Positions 33,625 to 41,937 of a stretch of DNA of 64,000 nucleotides are shown in pieces. This DNA is from Salinispirillum marinum (GTDB lineage Bacteria > Pseudomonadota > Gammaproteobacteria > Pseudomonadales > Natronospirillaceae), in NCBI RefSeq assembly GCF_042651565.1, contig NZ_JBHSDF010000003.1; one strand, given 5' to 3'. The notes beneath the pieces were generated by a model. That model did not search any database. It saw only the letters and a list, made by a program, of their open reading frames with translations, and had not been told where the DNA came from. Made by a program: the position numbers and the translations under genes. The number at the start of each line of letters is the position of its first letter. Within the stretch, counting starts at the first letter, position 1.

Positions 33625-35691
33625 ATGAAGCCTGATAACAACACCAGCCTGAATTTAATGATGTTGCACCGCACGCAACATGAAGCAGAACCCCTACTCA
33701 GTGGGTTGCGTAACCGTGGACAAGCCGTGCGCAGTCATTTTGTGGCCTCGGCAGATGAACTGAATCTGGTCTTGGATCAACAATTGTTCGACATTGCCTG
33801 TGTGCACCTGTCGGCCGACACCGTAGACCCGGAAATCGCCATTGGCATCATTCAAGACAGCGGCAAAGATATCCCCATCATCGGCTTGGTGGATTCGTAC
33901 ACCGAAGACTTTATCGAAAAGGGCTTGAGTTTGGGCGCGGAAGCCGTGGTGGTGGCAGATCACGCTGCCGCTGTCGTGCATGTGGTGCGCCGTGCTTTTG
34001 CGCAATTACAAATACGGCGGCAAAAGCGCACGCTGGAACACCTGTTAACCGAGTCAGAACGGCGGTGTCAGTTATTGCTCAACGGATCAAAAGATGCCAT
34101 AGCCTATGTCCACGAGGGTATGCACATCTATGCCAACGACTCTTACCGAGAACTGTTTGGCTACGATGACATGGAAGAGCTGGCCTGCATGCCATTAATG
34201 GATTTGGTACACAGCTCACCGGCCGATGCCATTAAATCCGAACTGAAGAAAGTAGCCGAAGGAAAAAAGGTCCAGCTCAATGTGACCGGCGAACACGAAA
34301 GCGGTGAAACCTTCGAAGCGCGCTTATCGGTAAGCCCGGCCAGCTACGAAGGGGAAGCCTGTATTCAAATTACCATCAGCAAAGCCGAAGTGAACACCGA
34401 AGCCTTGCAAGCACGGGTAAAAGAATTAGCCAGCTTGGATGCACAAACGCAACTGCACAACCGGCAGTATTTTGATGATGTGTTGAACGATGTGGTGCGC
34501 GAAGTTCACGCCACGCAAGGCAAGCGCTGTCTGGCTTTCCTGCAATTGGTCGACATGGCGAAACATAAAGAACAACTGGGCATTGCCGGGACCGACTTGC
34601 TGCTCGGCTTTGTGGCCGACGTGTTACGGAAAACTTTTACAGACGTGGGCGTTATGGCCCGCTATTCCGATGATGCATTTGCTCTGATCTGCCCCGGCGA
34701 TAACGATAATTACATCACCAAAACCGAACGCTTTGTGCATGCGGTATCCAATCACCTGTTTGAGGTGGACGGTCAAACCGTGCAGGTAGAATTGCACGGC
34801 GGCATCAGTCGCATTACCGAAACCACTGCGTCCGATGTGGAAGCCATTACACACGCGCACGAAGCCTGCATGCGCGCCATTAAAAAACATAAAGATTTGG
34901 TCGTGTACCGCCCGGGTGACCAGTCGGACGCCGAAAATTCGATGGTGACCAAACTGCGTGCGGCGCTGACCAAAAATCAATTGATCATATTGTTCCAACC
35001 CTTGGTGAATCTGCGCGTCAGCAGTGATGAAAATTATGAAGTGCTGGTGCGCTTGCCGAATGAACACGGCGACTTAATTGCCCCGCAGGAATTTTTGGAA
35101 GCCGCAAACGTGGCAGACTTAGCCTGCCACCTGGACCGTTGGGTGTTTAAGAAAACCGTATTGGAATTGGCCAAACATCGACGTGAACGCAGCTCGAATA
35201 CGCGTGCGTTCGTGCACCTCACCGCCGCCACAATACAAGACTCCACATTCTTGCCTTGGGCCAACAAAGCGCTGCGCGAAGCCAAGTTACCGGGTGATGC
35301 CGTTGTCTTTCAGGTTTCTGAACAGATGGCACACAATTATCTGAAAGCACTCAAAGCGTTCAGCAAAGGGCTGAATGTGTTGCATGCCCGGCTGGCCATT
35401 GGGCGCTTCGGCCACCCCGATAAGGCGGAACTGCTGCTGCGCCACCTGCACATTAACTTTATCAAGGTCGACCCGCTGTATGTTCGCGATCTGGACAATG
35501 CCGAGAATCTCGCCCAATTAACGAATTTGATCAGCTACATTCACCAGCATGAAATTGCGTCCATTGTGCCGCACATTGAAAATGCTCAAGTGATGGCCGG
35601 GTTGTGGCAGGCGGGTGTGCATTATGTGCAAGGCCACTATTTGCAGCAGCCTATTGACGCCATGTCGTTTCCGTTTGAAGGTGAAGCGTAA
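33625..35691 (+). CDS. fimX: FimX-type REC-PAS-GGDEF-EAL c-di-GMP receptor (degenerate)
   Basis: 688 residues, close to FimX (691). Order: a REC-like domain without a clear phospho-Asp (FDIACVHLSAD; ~1-125), PAS (~140-255), GGDEF (~265-430) and EAL (~450-680). The GGDEF site is YSDDAF and the EAL motif is EVL, as in Pseudomonas FimX. Neither synthesis nor hydrolysis is expected, while the EAL domain can still bind c-di-GMP. It should govern type IV pilus assembly at the pole. The neighbours psd, the PilZ-like gene and serB match the fimX locus. Confidence 0.85.
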   Translation: MKPDNNTSLNLMMLHRTQHEAEPLLSGLRNRGQAVRSHFVASADELNLVLDQQLFDIACVHLSADTVDPEIAIGIIQDSGKDIPIIGLVDSYTEDFIEKGLSLGAEAVVVADHAAAVVHVVRRAFAQLQIRRQKRTLEHLLTESERRCQLLLNGSKDAIAYVHEGMHIYANDSYRELFGYDDMEELACMPLMDLVHSSPADAIKSELKKVAEGKKVQLNVTGEHESGETFEARLSVSPASYEGEACIQITISKAEVNTEALQARVKELASLDAQTQLHNRQYFDDVLNDVVREVHATQGKRCLAFLQLVDMAKHKEQLGIAGTDLLLGFVADVLRKTFTDVGVMARYSDDAFALICPGDNDNYITKTERFVHAVSNHLFEVDGQTVQVELHGGISRITETTASDVEAITHAHEACMRAIKKHKDLVVYRPGDQSDAENSMVTKLRAALTKNQLIILFQPLVNLRVSSDENYEVLVRLPNEHGDLIAPQEFLEAANVADLACHLDRWVFKKTVLELAKHRRERSSNTRAFVHLTAATIQDSTFLPWANKALREAKLPGDAVVFQVSEQMAHNYLKALKAFSKGLNVLHARLAIGRFGHPDKAELLLRHLHINFIKVDPLYVRDLDNAENLAQLTNLISYIHQHEIASIVPHIENAQVMAGLWQAGVHYVQGHYLQQPIDAMSFPFEGEA

Positions 35692-35692
35692 T

Positions 35693-36937
35693 CTAAAGTT
35701 GGTCAATCTGGTGTTGGTCTTTAAATCCCAACAAATACAAAATGCCATCCAAGCCAATGGTGCTCAGTGCTTGTTTAGCGTTTTGCTGCACAATGGGTTT
35801 AGCGCGAAACGCAATGCCCAAGCCAGCGGCACTGAGCATGGGCAAGTCATTCGCGCCGTCGCCCACGGCAATCACTTGCTCTAAGGAAATGTTCATATCC
35901 GCCGCAATTTGCTTCAACAGCTCCGCTTTGCGTGCACCGTCGACAATGGGCTCAATCACTTCACCGGTTAATTCGTCGTGTTCATCAAATGCCAGAACGT
36001 TGGCGTACACATAATCTATACCCAACTTGTCCTGCAAGTACTCACCAAAATAGGTGAACCCACCGGACAATATCGCGGTGCGATACCCTAAGGTTTTGAC
36101 ATGGCGAATCAGGCGTTCTGCCCCTTCGGTGATGGGTAACTGGGCAGCCACCTCAGCCAAAACCGACTTCTTCAAGCCTTTCAGTAACGCCATACGACGC
36201 CGAAAACTTTCTTGAAAATCCAGTTCACCGCGCATCGCGGCTTCGGTGATTTCGGCTACTTGTTCACCCACGCCTGCGGCTTTCGCCAGCTCGTCAATGA
36301 CTTCGGCCTCAATCAATGTAGAATCCATATCGAAGCAAATCAGGCGGCGGTTACGGCGGTACAGAGTGTCTTCCTGAAAGGCGATGTCGACGTCCAATTC
36401 ACCCGCCACCTGTAGAAAGCGCGCGCGCATGGCATCGGCATCCACCGGCTTGCCACGCAACGAGATTTCCACACACGCCCGGCTGTTCTCGGGAACCTGC
36501 CCTAAAGGCACGCGACCCGACAATCGCACGATGTCATCGATGTTCAGCGCTTGTTCCGCCACCACTTCGGCCATGCGTGCGAAATGTGTCGCCGTGATTT
36601 TGCGTGCCAACAAGGTGACGGTATAGCGCTCTTTTCCTTGCCCGCTGACCCAGTGCTCATAGTCTTCCGCACTGACCGGGGTAAATTGCACCCCAACGCC
36701 CATCTCATGACCTTTGTACAACAGGTCCTTCAACACCGTGCTGGCCATACCGCCACCCGGCAGCTCAATCAACATACCCAAATTGAGCTGGTCATGAATG
36801 ACCGACTGCCCGATATCAAGAATGGAGATATTGTGCTGCGCCAGTACGTTTGAAAAGGCCAGGGTCAAACCACGGCGGTCTTCGCCCGAAACCTTAACCA
36901 AAATGACTTCAGACGCCACAGGAGAGGGTATGGTCAT
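35693..36937 (-). CDS. serB: Phosphoserine phosphatase SerB
   Basis: 414 residues, with two N-terminal ACT-like domains (~10-190) and a HAD phosphatase. The nucleophile motif is FDMDSTLIEAEVIDELA, motif II ILSGGF and motif III GDGANDLPML. It removes phosphate from phosphoserine, the last step of serine synthesis. Its stop codon is 2 bp from that of the convergent FimX-type gene. Confidence 0.96.
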   Translation of the reverse strand: MTIPSPVASEVILVKVSGEDRRGLTLAFSNVLAQHNISILDIGQSVIHDQLNLGMLIELPGGGMASTVLKDLLYKGHEMGVGVQFTPVSAEDYEHWVSGQGKERYTVTLLARKITATHFARMAEVVAEQALNIDDIVRLSGRVPLGQVPENSRACVEISLRGKPVDADAMRARFLQVAGELDVDIAFQEDTLYRRNRRLICFDMDSTLIEAEVIDELAKAAGVGEQVAEITEAAMRGELDFQESFRRRMALLKGLKKSVLAEVAAQLPITEGAERLIRHVKTLGYRTAILSGGFTYFGEYLQDKLGIDYVYANVLAFDEHDELTGEVIEPIVDGARKAELLKQIAADMNISLEQVIAVGDGANDLPMLSAAGLGIAFRAKPIVQQNAKQALSTIGLDGILYLLGFKDQHQIDQL

Positions 36938-36945
36938 AGTACGAA

Positions 36946-37107
36946 TCAGCTCGCCAAGGCGGCTTTCAGTTGCGCCACCAATGCCCGCAGCTCTTCCACA
37001 GTATCGTCGTGCTCATGCGTTGACATGGCGCGCGGTGCGTCGCCACTGATCCGAAATAACCCGTTCTCAATCTTGTTTGCTAACTCCAAAGCCTGCTGGT
37101 TACTCAT
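36946..37107 (-). CDS. Small conserved-looking protein upstream of serB
   Basis: 53 residues (MSNQQALELANKIENGLFRI..., ending in a heptad-like LRALVAQLKAAL). GAGGAA lies 8 bases before the ATG at 37107, which I prefer to the longer frame reaching 37152. It ends 8 bp before serB and should be co-transcribed with it. No family recognised; probably a short helical or coiled-coil protein. Confidence 0.6.
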   Translation of the reverse strand: MSNQQALELANKIENGLFRISGDAPRAMSTHEHDDTVEELRALVAQLKAALAS

Positions 37108-37243
37108 GGTACATTCCTCGCGTAATGAAAGGGTGGTGACGACCGCCCGCACAGGGTAGACTACGGGCCGTCTAAATTAGCCGGGCATTGTACCGGCAAT
37201 CAGCCCAGAATACAGCCATCGACCCGGATTCTTGAACCCAAAT

Positions 37244-38566
37244 ATGTGGACCTTGTTGCACCGCTTGTTTCGCTCCCCCACCATAGTCCTGACGGCGTTG
37301 GCGGTCATGGTGTTGACGCTGTTCAGCGCCATGTTATTGATATGGCCCACCCAGCGCGAATTAAACCGGGTCTGGCAGCAACACGGAACCCAGTTAGCGA
37401 ATGAATACGGCCACCGAGCGGCGAGCTTGTTGACCTTGGATGATCGTATTAGCGTTACCGTCGAGGCGCGCCGCTGGGCACGCGAGGCCAACATTACCGG
37501 CCTTGAAATCCTCGATGCTAACGGGCGCACGCTCACTGAGGCAGGTGACGTACCCGGCCCGGAGCATACGCTGTTCAATACTCCCCTTTACTATGAAGAC
37601 CAACTGCTCGGCACCCTCACCCTTTGGCAGGATGACACCTCATTGCGCCAAGCTACCTGGCGCAGCCTCGGCTTCTTGTTGCTGTCCTTCCTGGCGCTCG
37701 GTGCGGCCGCCTTTGGCATGTTGCATTGGCTGGTTCGGCGGCAACAACAGCACACGCAGGCGGTGCATCAATTGTTGCTCGACAGTTTTCCAGACCTGAA
37801 CGCGCCCGAAACCCTTGAACCTCAAGCCCGCTTGCATCGTCTGTTACAGAATTTACAGAAAAACCACCGCGATGCACTCGAGTTACTTTCAGCGTTGCGC
37901 CACCGGCTACCCACCCACCAGATTCAAGAACTGATTGAGAACTTTCGTGCCAGTGACCAACCCGGGGCCAATGCGCTCGGTGCCTTGATCAAGATAGAGC
38001 TGGTGAACTTGCACGAACTGGAAAAGCGCCTACCGCCCGATGCAGTAAAACGCCTGATGGACTTTATTCAGCAACGTTGTGATGAAGTGATGCGTCTTTA
38101 TCAAGGTGAGCCCACACAAGACCCATGGCGTTTCATCGTACAGAACGATGCCGAAGATGGCGACTTTGTACAACGTGCACTCTGTGCCAGTTATGTACTG
38201 GATCAACTGTTGAACAACATGGATGGCTGGACCGCTCGGCCGCGCCCGGAATTCAGCGTTTCGGTCATGGCCGGCCCGTTGTATTCCGGTATTCAGAGCA
38301 GCCGTGGCCTACCGGTACTGACCATTTTTGGCCACATTTTGAAACAGTTGGATGCCTTGAGTGCGCATAACCAAGGCGCGCAGATTCTGGTCGGCGAGCC
38401 GGTGTTTCAGTACGCCCCGCTGGGCGATGTCGTGGAGGCCGAAATTTACCGCGACATTGCGCTGCCCGACTCACAAACCTTGGAGGTCTGGCGGCTTACG
38501 GGTTTTACGGCCAACTGGCAGCGCGTGCTGGACCGCCAGGTCGCTTCCCTACAGGATCGGGTGTAA
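37244..38566 (+). CDS. AhpA/YtjB-family inner-membrane protein
   Basis: 440 residues. A membrane helix (~12-35), a periplasmic domain (~45-140) and a second helix (~145-168) are followed by a long cytosolic part. The last ~190 residues resemble a nucleotide-cyclase fold without catalytic residues I can point to. The divergent position beside serB matches E. coli ytjB (smp) and PA4961. Start ambiguous: ATG at 37244 or TTG at 37232. Its TAA overlaps the ATG of the ABC permease gene. Function unclear. Confidence 0.7.
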   Translation: MWTLLHRLFRSPTIVLTALAVMVLTLFSAMLLIWPTQRELNRVWQQHGTQLANEYGHRAASLLTLDDRISVTVEARRWAREANITGLEILDANGRTLTEAGDVPGPEHTLFNTPLYYEDQLLGTLTLWQDDTSLRQATWRSLGFLLLSFLALGAAAFGMLHWLVRRQQQHTQAVHQLLLDSFPDLNAPETLEPQARLHRLLQNLQKNHRDALELLSALRHRLPTHQIQELIENFRASDQPGANALGALIKIELVNLHELEKRLPPDAVKRLMDFIQQRCDEVMRLYQGEPTQDPWRFIVQNDAEDGDFVQRALCASYVLDQLLNNMDGWTARPRPEFSVSVMAGPLYSGIQSSRGLPVLTIFGHILKQLDALSAHNQGAQILVGEPVFQYAPLGDVVEAEIYRDIALPDSQTLEVWRLTGFTANWQRVLDRQVASLQDRV

Positions 38567-39606
38567 TGACGCAGCCCGTAACATGGCGGCGCTATGCGGT
38601 ACTGGCCGCCTTGTTGGTACTGGTGCTGTTATGGGGGTTACGCTCGGGCAGCTTACCGATCGGCTGGTCGGATTTAGCAAATTCACTTTGGGGCGGCGCC
38701 GAAACGTCCGCTAATCAGCCCCTTTACCGCACTGTAGTCTGGGATATTCGGCTGCCGCGTTTGCTTATGGCAGCGTTGATCGGCGCGGGCCTCGCCATCT
38801 CTGGAGCCTGTTTACAGGCTTTGTTTCGCAACCCACTGGCCGAACCAACCATTCTGGGTATCACCTCGGGCGCCACTGCGTTCGCCCTGGGCACCATGAT
38901 TTTAGCACCGGGCTTTTTTCTTTTGCTCACCAGCCTGCTGGGCGTCGCCACCCTGCCGCTGCTGGCCAGCTTAGGCGCAGCCAGCACACTTGCGTTGATG
39001 CTGGTACTGGCCCGCCAGCACAGCTTCGACCCTAACCGCGTTATCCTAATTGGCATTGCCATTAATGTATTTGCCGGTGCCATCATCAGCGTCTGTGCCT
39101 ATGTTGCCAGTGACCAGCAACTGCGTATTCTGTCGTTTTGGGGGCTTGGCTCTTTAGCGGCGGCCACTTGGAACAAGATTCCCCTCTTGCTGGTTGCCAT
39201 CGGGCTAGGCACGGCTATCATCGTCGCGCACGCGCGCTTCCTGAATGCCCTGTTGCTGGGAGAGTCCGAGGCGCATCATTTGGGCTTTTCGGTTAAACGG
39301 GCCAAGCAATGGTGCTTATTGGGCGTTACTTTGATCAGCGGCTCGGCCGTGGCATTTACCGGCATGATCGGCTTTGTGGGCTTGGTGATGCCGCACATCA
39401 TGCGCTTACTGTTTGGTCCGAACCATCGGCATTTATTGTGGTATTCCGCCATGGCGGGCGCAGGGCTATTAGTCTTTGCCGACACCTTGGCGCGCACCCT
39501 CATCGCCCCGATTGAAATGCCCGTCGGCATCATCACGGCGTTAATCGGGGGTCCTTTTTTCGTGATTTTATTGATGTACTCGCGGCTATGGCATCCGAAC
39601 ACCTAA
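38566..39606 (+). CDS. FecCD/BtuC-type ABC permease (haem, siderophore or B12)
   Basis: 346 residues with about ten membrane helices. FecCD motifs: GACLQALFRNPLAEPTILGITSGA near the N-terminus and GMIGFVGLVMPHIMRLLFGPNH near the coupling helix. It should form a homodimeric channel with the ATPase encoded next (19-bp overlap). No periplasmic binding protein is present in the cluster. The ATPase looks HmuV-like, so haem is the best guess. Confidence 0.88.
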   Translation: MTQPVTWRRYAVLAALLVLVLLWGLRSGSLPIGWSDLANSLWGGAETSANQPLYRTVVWDIRLPRLLMAALIGAGLAISGACLQALFRNPLAEPTILGITSGATAFALGTMILAPGFFLLLTSLLGVATLPLLASLGAASTLALMLVLARQHSFDPNRVILIGIAINVFAGAIISVCAYVASDQQLRILSFWGLGSLAAATWNKIPLLLVAIGLGTAIIVAHARFLNALLLGESEAHHLGFSVKRAKQWCLLGVTLISGSAVAFTGMIGFVGLVMPHIMRLLFGPNHRHLLWYSAMAGAGLLVFADTLARTLIAPIEMPVGIITALIGGPFFVILLMYSRLWHPNT

Positions 39607-40373
39607 CCCTTGTCCAGCTTCGACTCGAACGCGCTGGCCGCCCGATCCTGGATGGCATAGACCTCTGCGCGCGCGCGGGTGAGGCCGTCGCGTTAGTGGG
39701 CATGAACGGCGCTGGAAAATCATCGTTATTGCGTTGCATTACCGGGGAATGGCCGCTAGCCGCAGGCCATGTTTTGGTCGCTGGCCAGCCACTGGCCCAC
39801 TACAAACCCGATGACCGCGCGTGTTGGCTCGGCGTGCTACCACAAAGCGCTTCGCTGACCTTTCCGTTTCAAGTGCATGAAGTCATCGCGCTGGGCCGTT
39901 ACCCGCACCGCACCGGCAATCAACGTGATCAAGCCATTATAGCGGCAGCGGCTGACGCCTGCGATGTCACGCATCTCCTGCCCAAGGCCTACACGGCCTG
40001 CTCGGGCGGCGAACAGCAACGCGTACAATTGGCGCGTGTTTTGGCGCAAATTTGGGAACCGATTGCTGACCGACCGCGTATTTTACTGTTGGATGAACCG
40101 GTCAGCGGACTCGATCTGGCGCACCAGCACGCGGTATTCCGGCAAATGGCTCCACTGCAAGCGCAAGGTGTTAGCGTGCTGTTTGTGGTACACGACCTGA
40201 ATCTGGCCGCCCGCTATGCCGACCGCATTGCTGTGTTAGAGCAGGGCAAGCTAGTTTGTACCGGAACGCCACATGAGGTGCTTACAGAAGAGCGTATTGC
40301 CCGCCATTTTCAGTTAGACGTAGACATTGTGCCGCACCCCACGTTAGGGTGCCCAACCATCATCAGCCGCTAG
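39588..40373 (+). CDS. ABC ATPase of FecE/HmuV type
   Basis: 261 residues. Walker A GMNGAGKSSLL, signature SGGEQQRVQLARVLAQIWEP, Walker B RILLLDEPVSGLD, and the H-loop HDLNLAA are all intact. The insertion between the signature and Walker B is typical of HmuV haem ATPases. It overlaps the permease gene by 19 bp. The Rieske-type gene follows, with an unclear link. Confidence 0.9.
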   Translation: MASEHLTLVQLRLERAGRPILDGIDLCARAGEAVALVGMNGAGKSSLLRCITGEWPLAAGHVLVAGQPLAHYKPDDRACWLGVLPQSASLTFPFQVHEVIALGRYPHRTGNQRDQAIIAAAADACDVTHLLPKAYTACSGGEQQRVQLARVLAQIWEPIADRPRILLLDEPVSGLDLAHQHAVFRQMAPLQAQGVSVLFVVHDLNLAARYADRIAVLEQGKLVCTGTPHEVLTEERIARHFQLDVDIVPHPTLGCPTIISR

Positions 40374-40387
40374 AGGACCTGCAAGCT

Positions 40388-40711
40388 ATGGCCTACAAGC
40401 TTTGCCACTTTAACGACATTCCCGAAGGTGAATCCAAGGGCTTTACAGCCAACGGCCTTGCCCTGTTCGCGGTAAAAAAAGACGCCGAGTTGTATCTGTA
40501 CAAAAACGAATGTCCGCATCTAGGGGTGAACTTGGAATTTCAAGAAGACCAGTTTTTGGACATGGACCATGAACTGATCCAATGCTCCATGCATGGCGCC
40601 TTGTTCAATATCACAGATGGACTGTGCATTTCTGGCCCCTGCCAAGGCGATGAACTGGCCGCCATTCCATGGAAGATGGACGACGGCTACGTGTACTTAA
40701 CGATGGTGTGA
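40388..40711 (+). CDS. Rieske [2Fe-2S] protein, small ferredoxin type
   Basis: 107 residues. The cluster ligands are CPHLGVNLEF (C-x-H) and CSMHGALF (C-x2-H). No membrane anchor or signal, so a soluble cytosolic Rieske ferredoxin like NirD or dioxygenase ferredoxins. AGAGGA lies upstream of the ATG at 40388; a longer frame to 40349 would overlap the ATPase gene. Electron partner unknown. Confidence 0.88.
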   Translation: MAYKLCHFNDIPEGESKGFTANGLALFAVKKDAELYLYKNECPHLGVNLEFQEDQFLDMDHELIQCSMHGALFNITDGLCISGPCQGDELAAIPWKMDDGYVYLTMV

Positions 40712-40731
40712 TGTCGCCAGCCACAAAAGAC

Positions 40732-41598
40732 CTACTCGATGTTTTGGATCTGCTCGCGCATTTGCTCGATCAATACCTTTAGGTCTATGGCGGCTTGAGA
40801 ATAATCAGTGGCGGTGGCTTTTGAGCCTAAGGTGTTGGCTTCCCGATTAAACTCCTGCATCAGAAAATCCAACCGGCGACCTATGGGTTCTTTCCGCTGT
40901 AGAATTTTGCGTGTTTCAGCAATGTGCACGTCCAAGCGGTCTAACTCTTCCGCCACATCGGCCTTTTGCAACAGCATGACCACTTCTTGCTCGAAGCGTT
41001 CCGGGTCGACATCGACTTGAAAACGTGCAATGCGCTCCCGTAACCGCTCGGCAATATGGCGCTGAAGATCAGGGTAGGCCGCCCGCAAGGTTTGCACAAT
41101 GACCTGAATCTGATCCAGGCGCTGACTGATCTGGCTAGACAGTTCGGTGCCCTCACGGGCACGGTGCGCACGTAGCGCGACCAAGGCATCATTAAGTGCT
41201 TGTTCCAGGGTTTGGTTGAGGCTTTCCGAGGTAATGCGCGGTTCGGCGATCACCCCCGGCCATTGCAGCAGTTCTAACGCATTCGGCATGGCCACCTCCG
41301 GCAGGTTTGTGCGCACGGTGGATAGCGCAGCATGCAATTGCATTAACACCTCAGTCTGCACATGAAAACCCGACTGCTCGGTGTCTTCGCGTTGCCAACG
41401 CACGGTCACTTCCAGCTTGCCGCGCGAGATTTCTTGCCGCACGCGCTCGCGTAGCTGGGCCTCGGCAAATCGCAAGACATCCGGCAAGCGTACAAACACT
41501 TCTAAATAACGGTGATTGACGGATTTAACTTCGACACTGAGCGTGCCGCTCGGCAGGTTGGCTTCGGCGCGGGCGAATCCCGTCATGCTGAACGTCAT
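40732..41598 (-). CDS. yicC: YicC-family endoribonuclease
   Basis: 288 residues, family length. Conserved ends: MTGFARAEA at the N-terminus, VEVKSVNHRYLEVFVRLP, and the C-terminal GRRLDFLMQEFNREANTLGSKA. YicC/YloC proteins are ribonucleases that affect sRNA turnover. It is divergent from aglE across a 339-bp gap. Confidence 0.93.
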   Translation of the reverse strand: MTFSMTGFARAEANLPSGTLSVEVKSVNHRYLEVFVRLPDVLRFAEAQLRERVRQEISRGKLEVTVRWQREDTEQSGFHVQTEVLMQLHAALSTVRTNLPEVAMPNALELLQWPGVIAEPRITSESLNQTLEQALNDALVALRAHRAREGTELSSQISQRLDQIQVIVQTLRAAYPDLQRHIAERLRERIARFQVDVDPERFEQEVVMLLQKADVAEELDRLDVHIAETRKILQRKEPIGRRLDFLMQEFNREANTLGSKATATDYSQAAIDLKVLIEQMREQIQNIE

Positions 41599-41724
41599 AG
41601 TGTTTTCTCGTGACCAAGGGTTTGTGTGCTATAGCCTACCACAGTGACATTGCCACCCAAGCATACCCGATGAAATAGCCACAAGCGCCCTCGCCTTACC
41701 GGCTTTTTGGAGAAGCCAATACCA

Positions 41725-41755
41725 TTGAGTAGGAATAATTAGTTAACTTTATATA
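41725..41755 (+). promoter_or_regulatory. Candidate sigma-70 promoter for aglEFGA
   Basis: TTGAGT at 41725-41730 and TTATAT at 41749-41754, spaced 18 bp, in an AT-rich stretch. The start would fall near 41762, upstream of the operator at 41800-41815, so a repressor there would block elongation. Confidence 0.4.
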
Positions 41756-41799
41756 GCCAAAAAGTCTTAAAAACTGAAGTTAAGTGCTGAAATTCAGCT

Positions 41800-41815
41800 T
41801 CTTAAACGTTTAAGA
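41800..41815. promoter_or_regulatory. LacI-family operator before aglE
   Basis: A perfect 16-bp palindrome, TCTTAAACGTTTAAGA, with the central CG typical of LacI/GalR operators (AAACGTTT core). The agl locus encodes its own LacI-family protein 5.4 kb downstream, the natural candidate to bind it. It lies 122 bp before the aglE ATG. Confidence 0.72.
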
Positions 41816-41831
41816 TAGTCTCCGTGATACG

Positions 41832-41868
41832 ACACAGCTTAATTACAAAACCAAATTAAGGGCTGTGT
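41832..41868 (+). promoter_or_regulatory. Stem-loop in the aglE 5' leader
   Basis: ACACAGC-TTAATT (41832-41844) pairs with AATTAA-GG-GCTGTGT (41854-41868): thirteen pairs with a 2-base bulge and a 9-base loop. It lies just after the operator and 70 bp before the start codon; no U-run follows. It may protect the mRNA end or control translation. Confidence 0.5.
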
Positions 41869-41937
41869 TCCAGCGACAACTTTGCCACTACGGCAAGGTG
41901 TTAGCACCATTCACTACAACACTACAGGAATACAAAA

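Larger units (their letters stand above)
41599..41937. other. agl promoter region
   Basis: 339 bp between yicC and aglE. It holds a likely promoter, a 16-bp LacI-type operator and a 5'-leader stem-loop, each listed separately. A short GGCTT...AAGCC hairpin lies near 41701-41717. No gene is seen. Confidence 0.6.
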
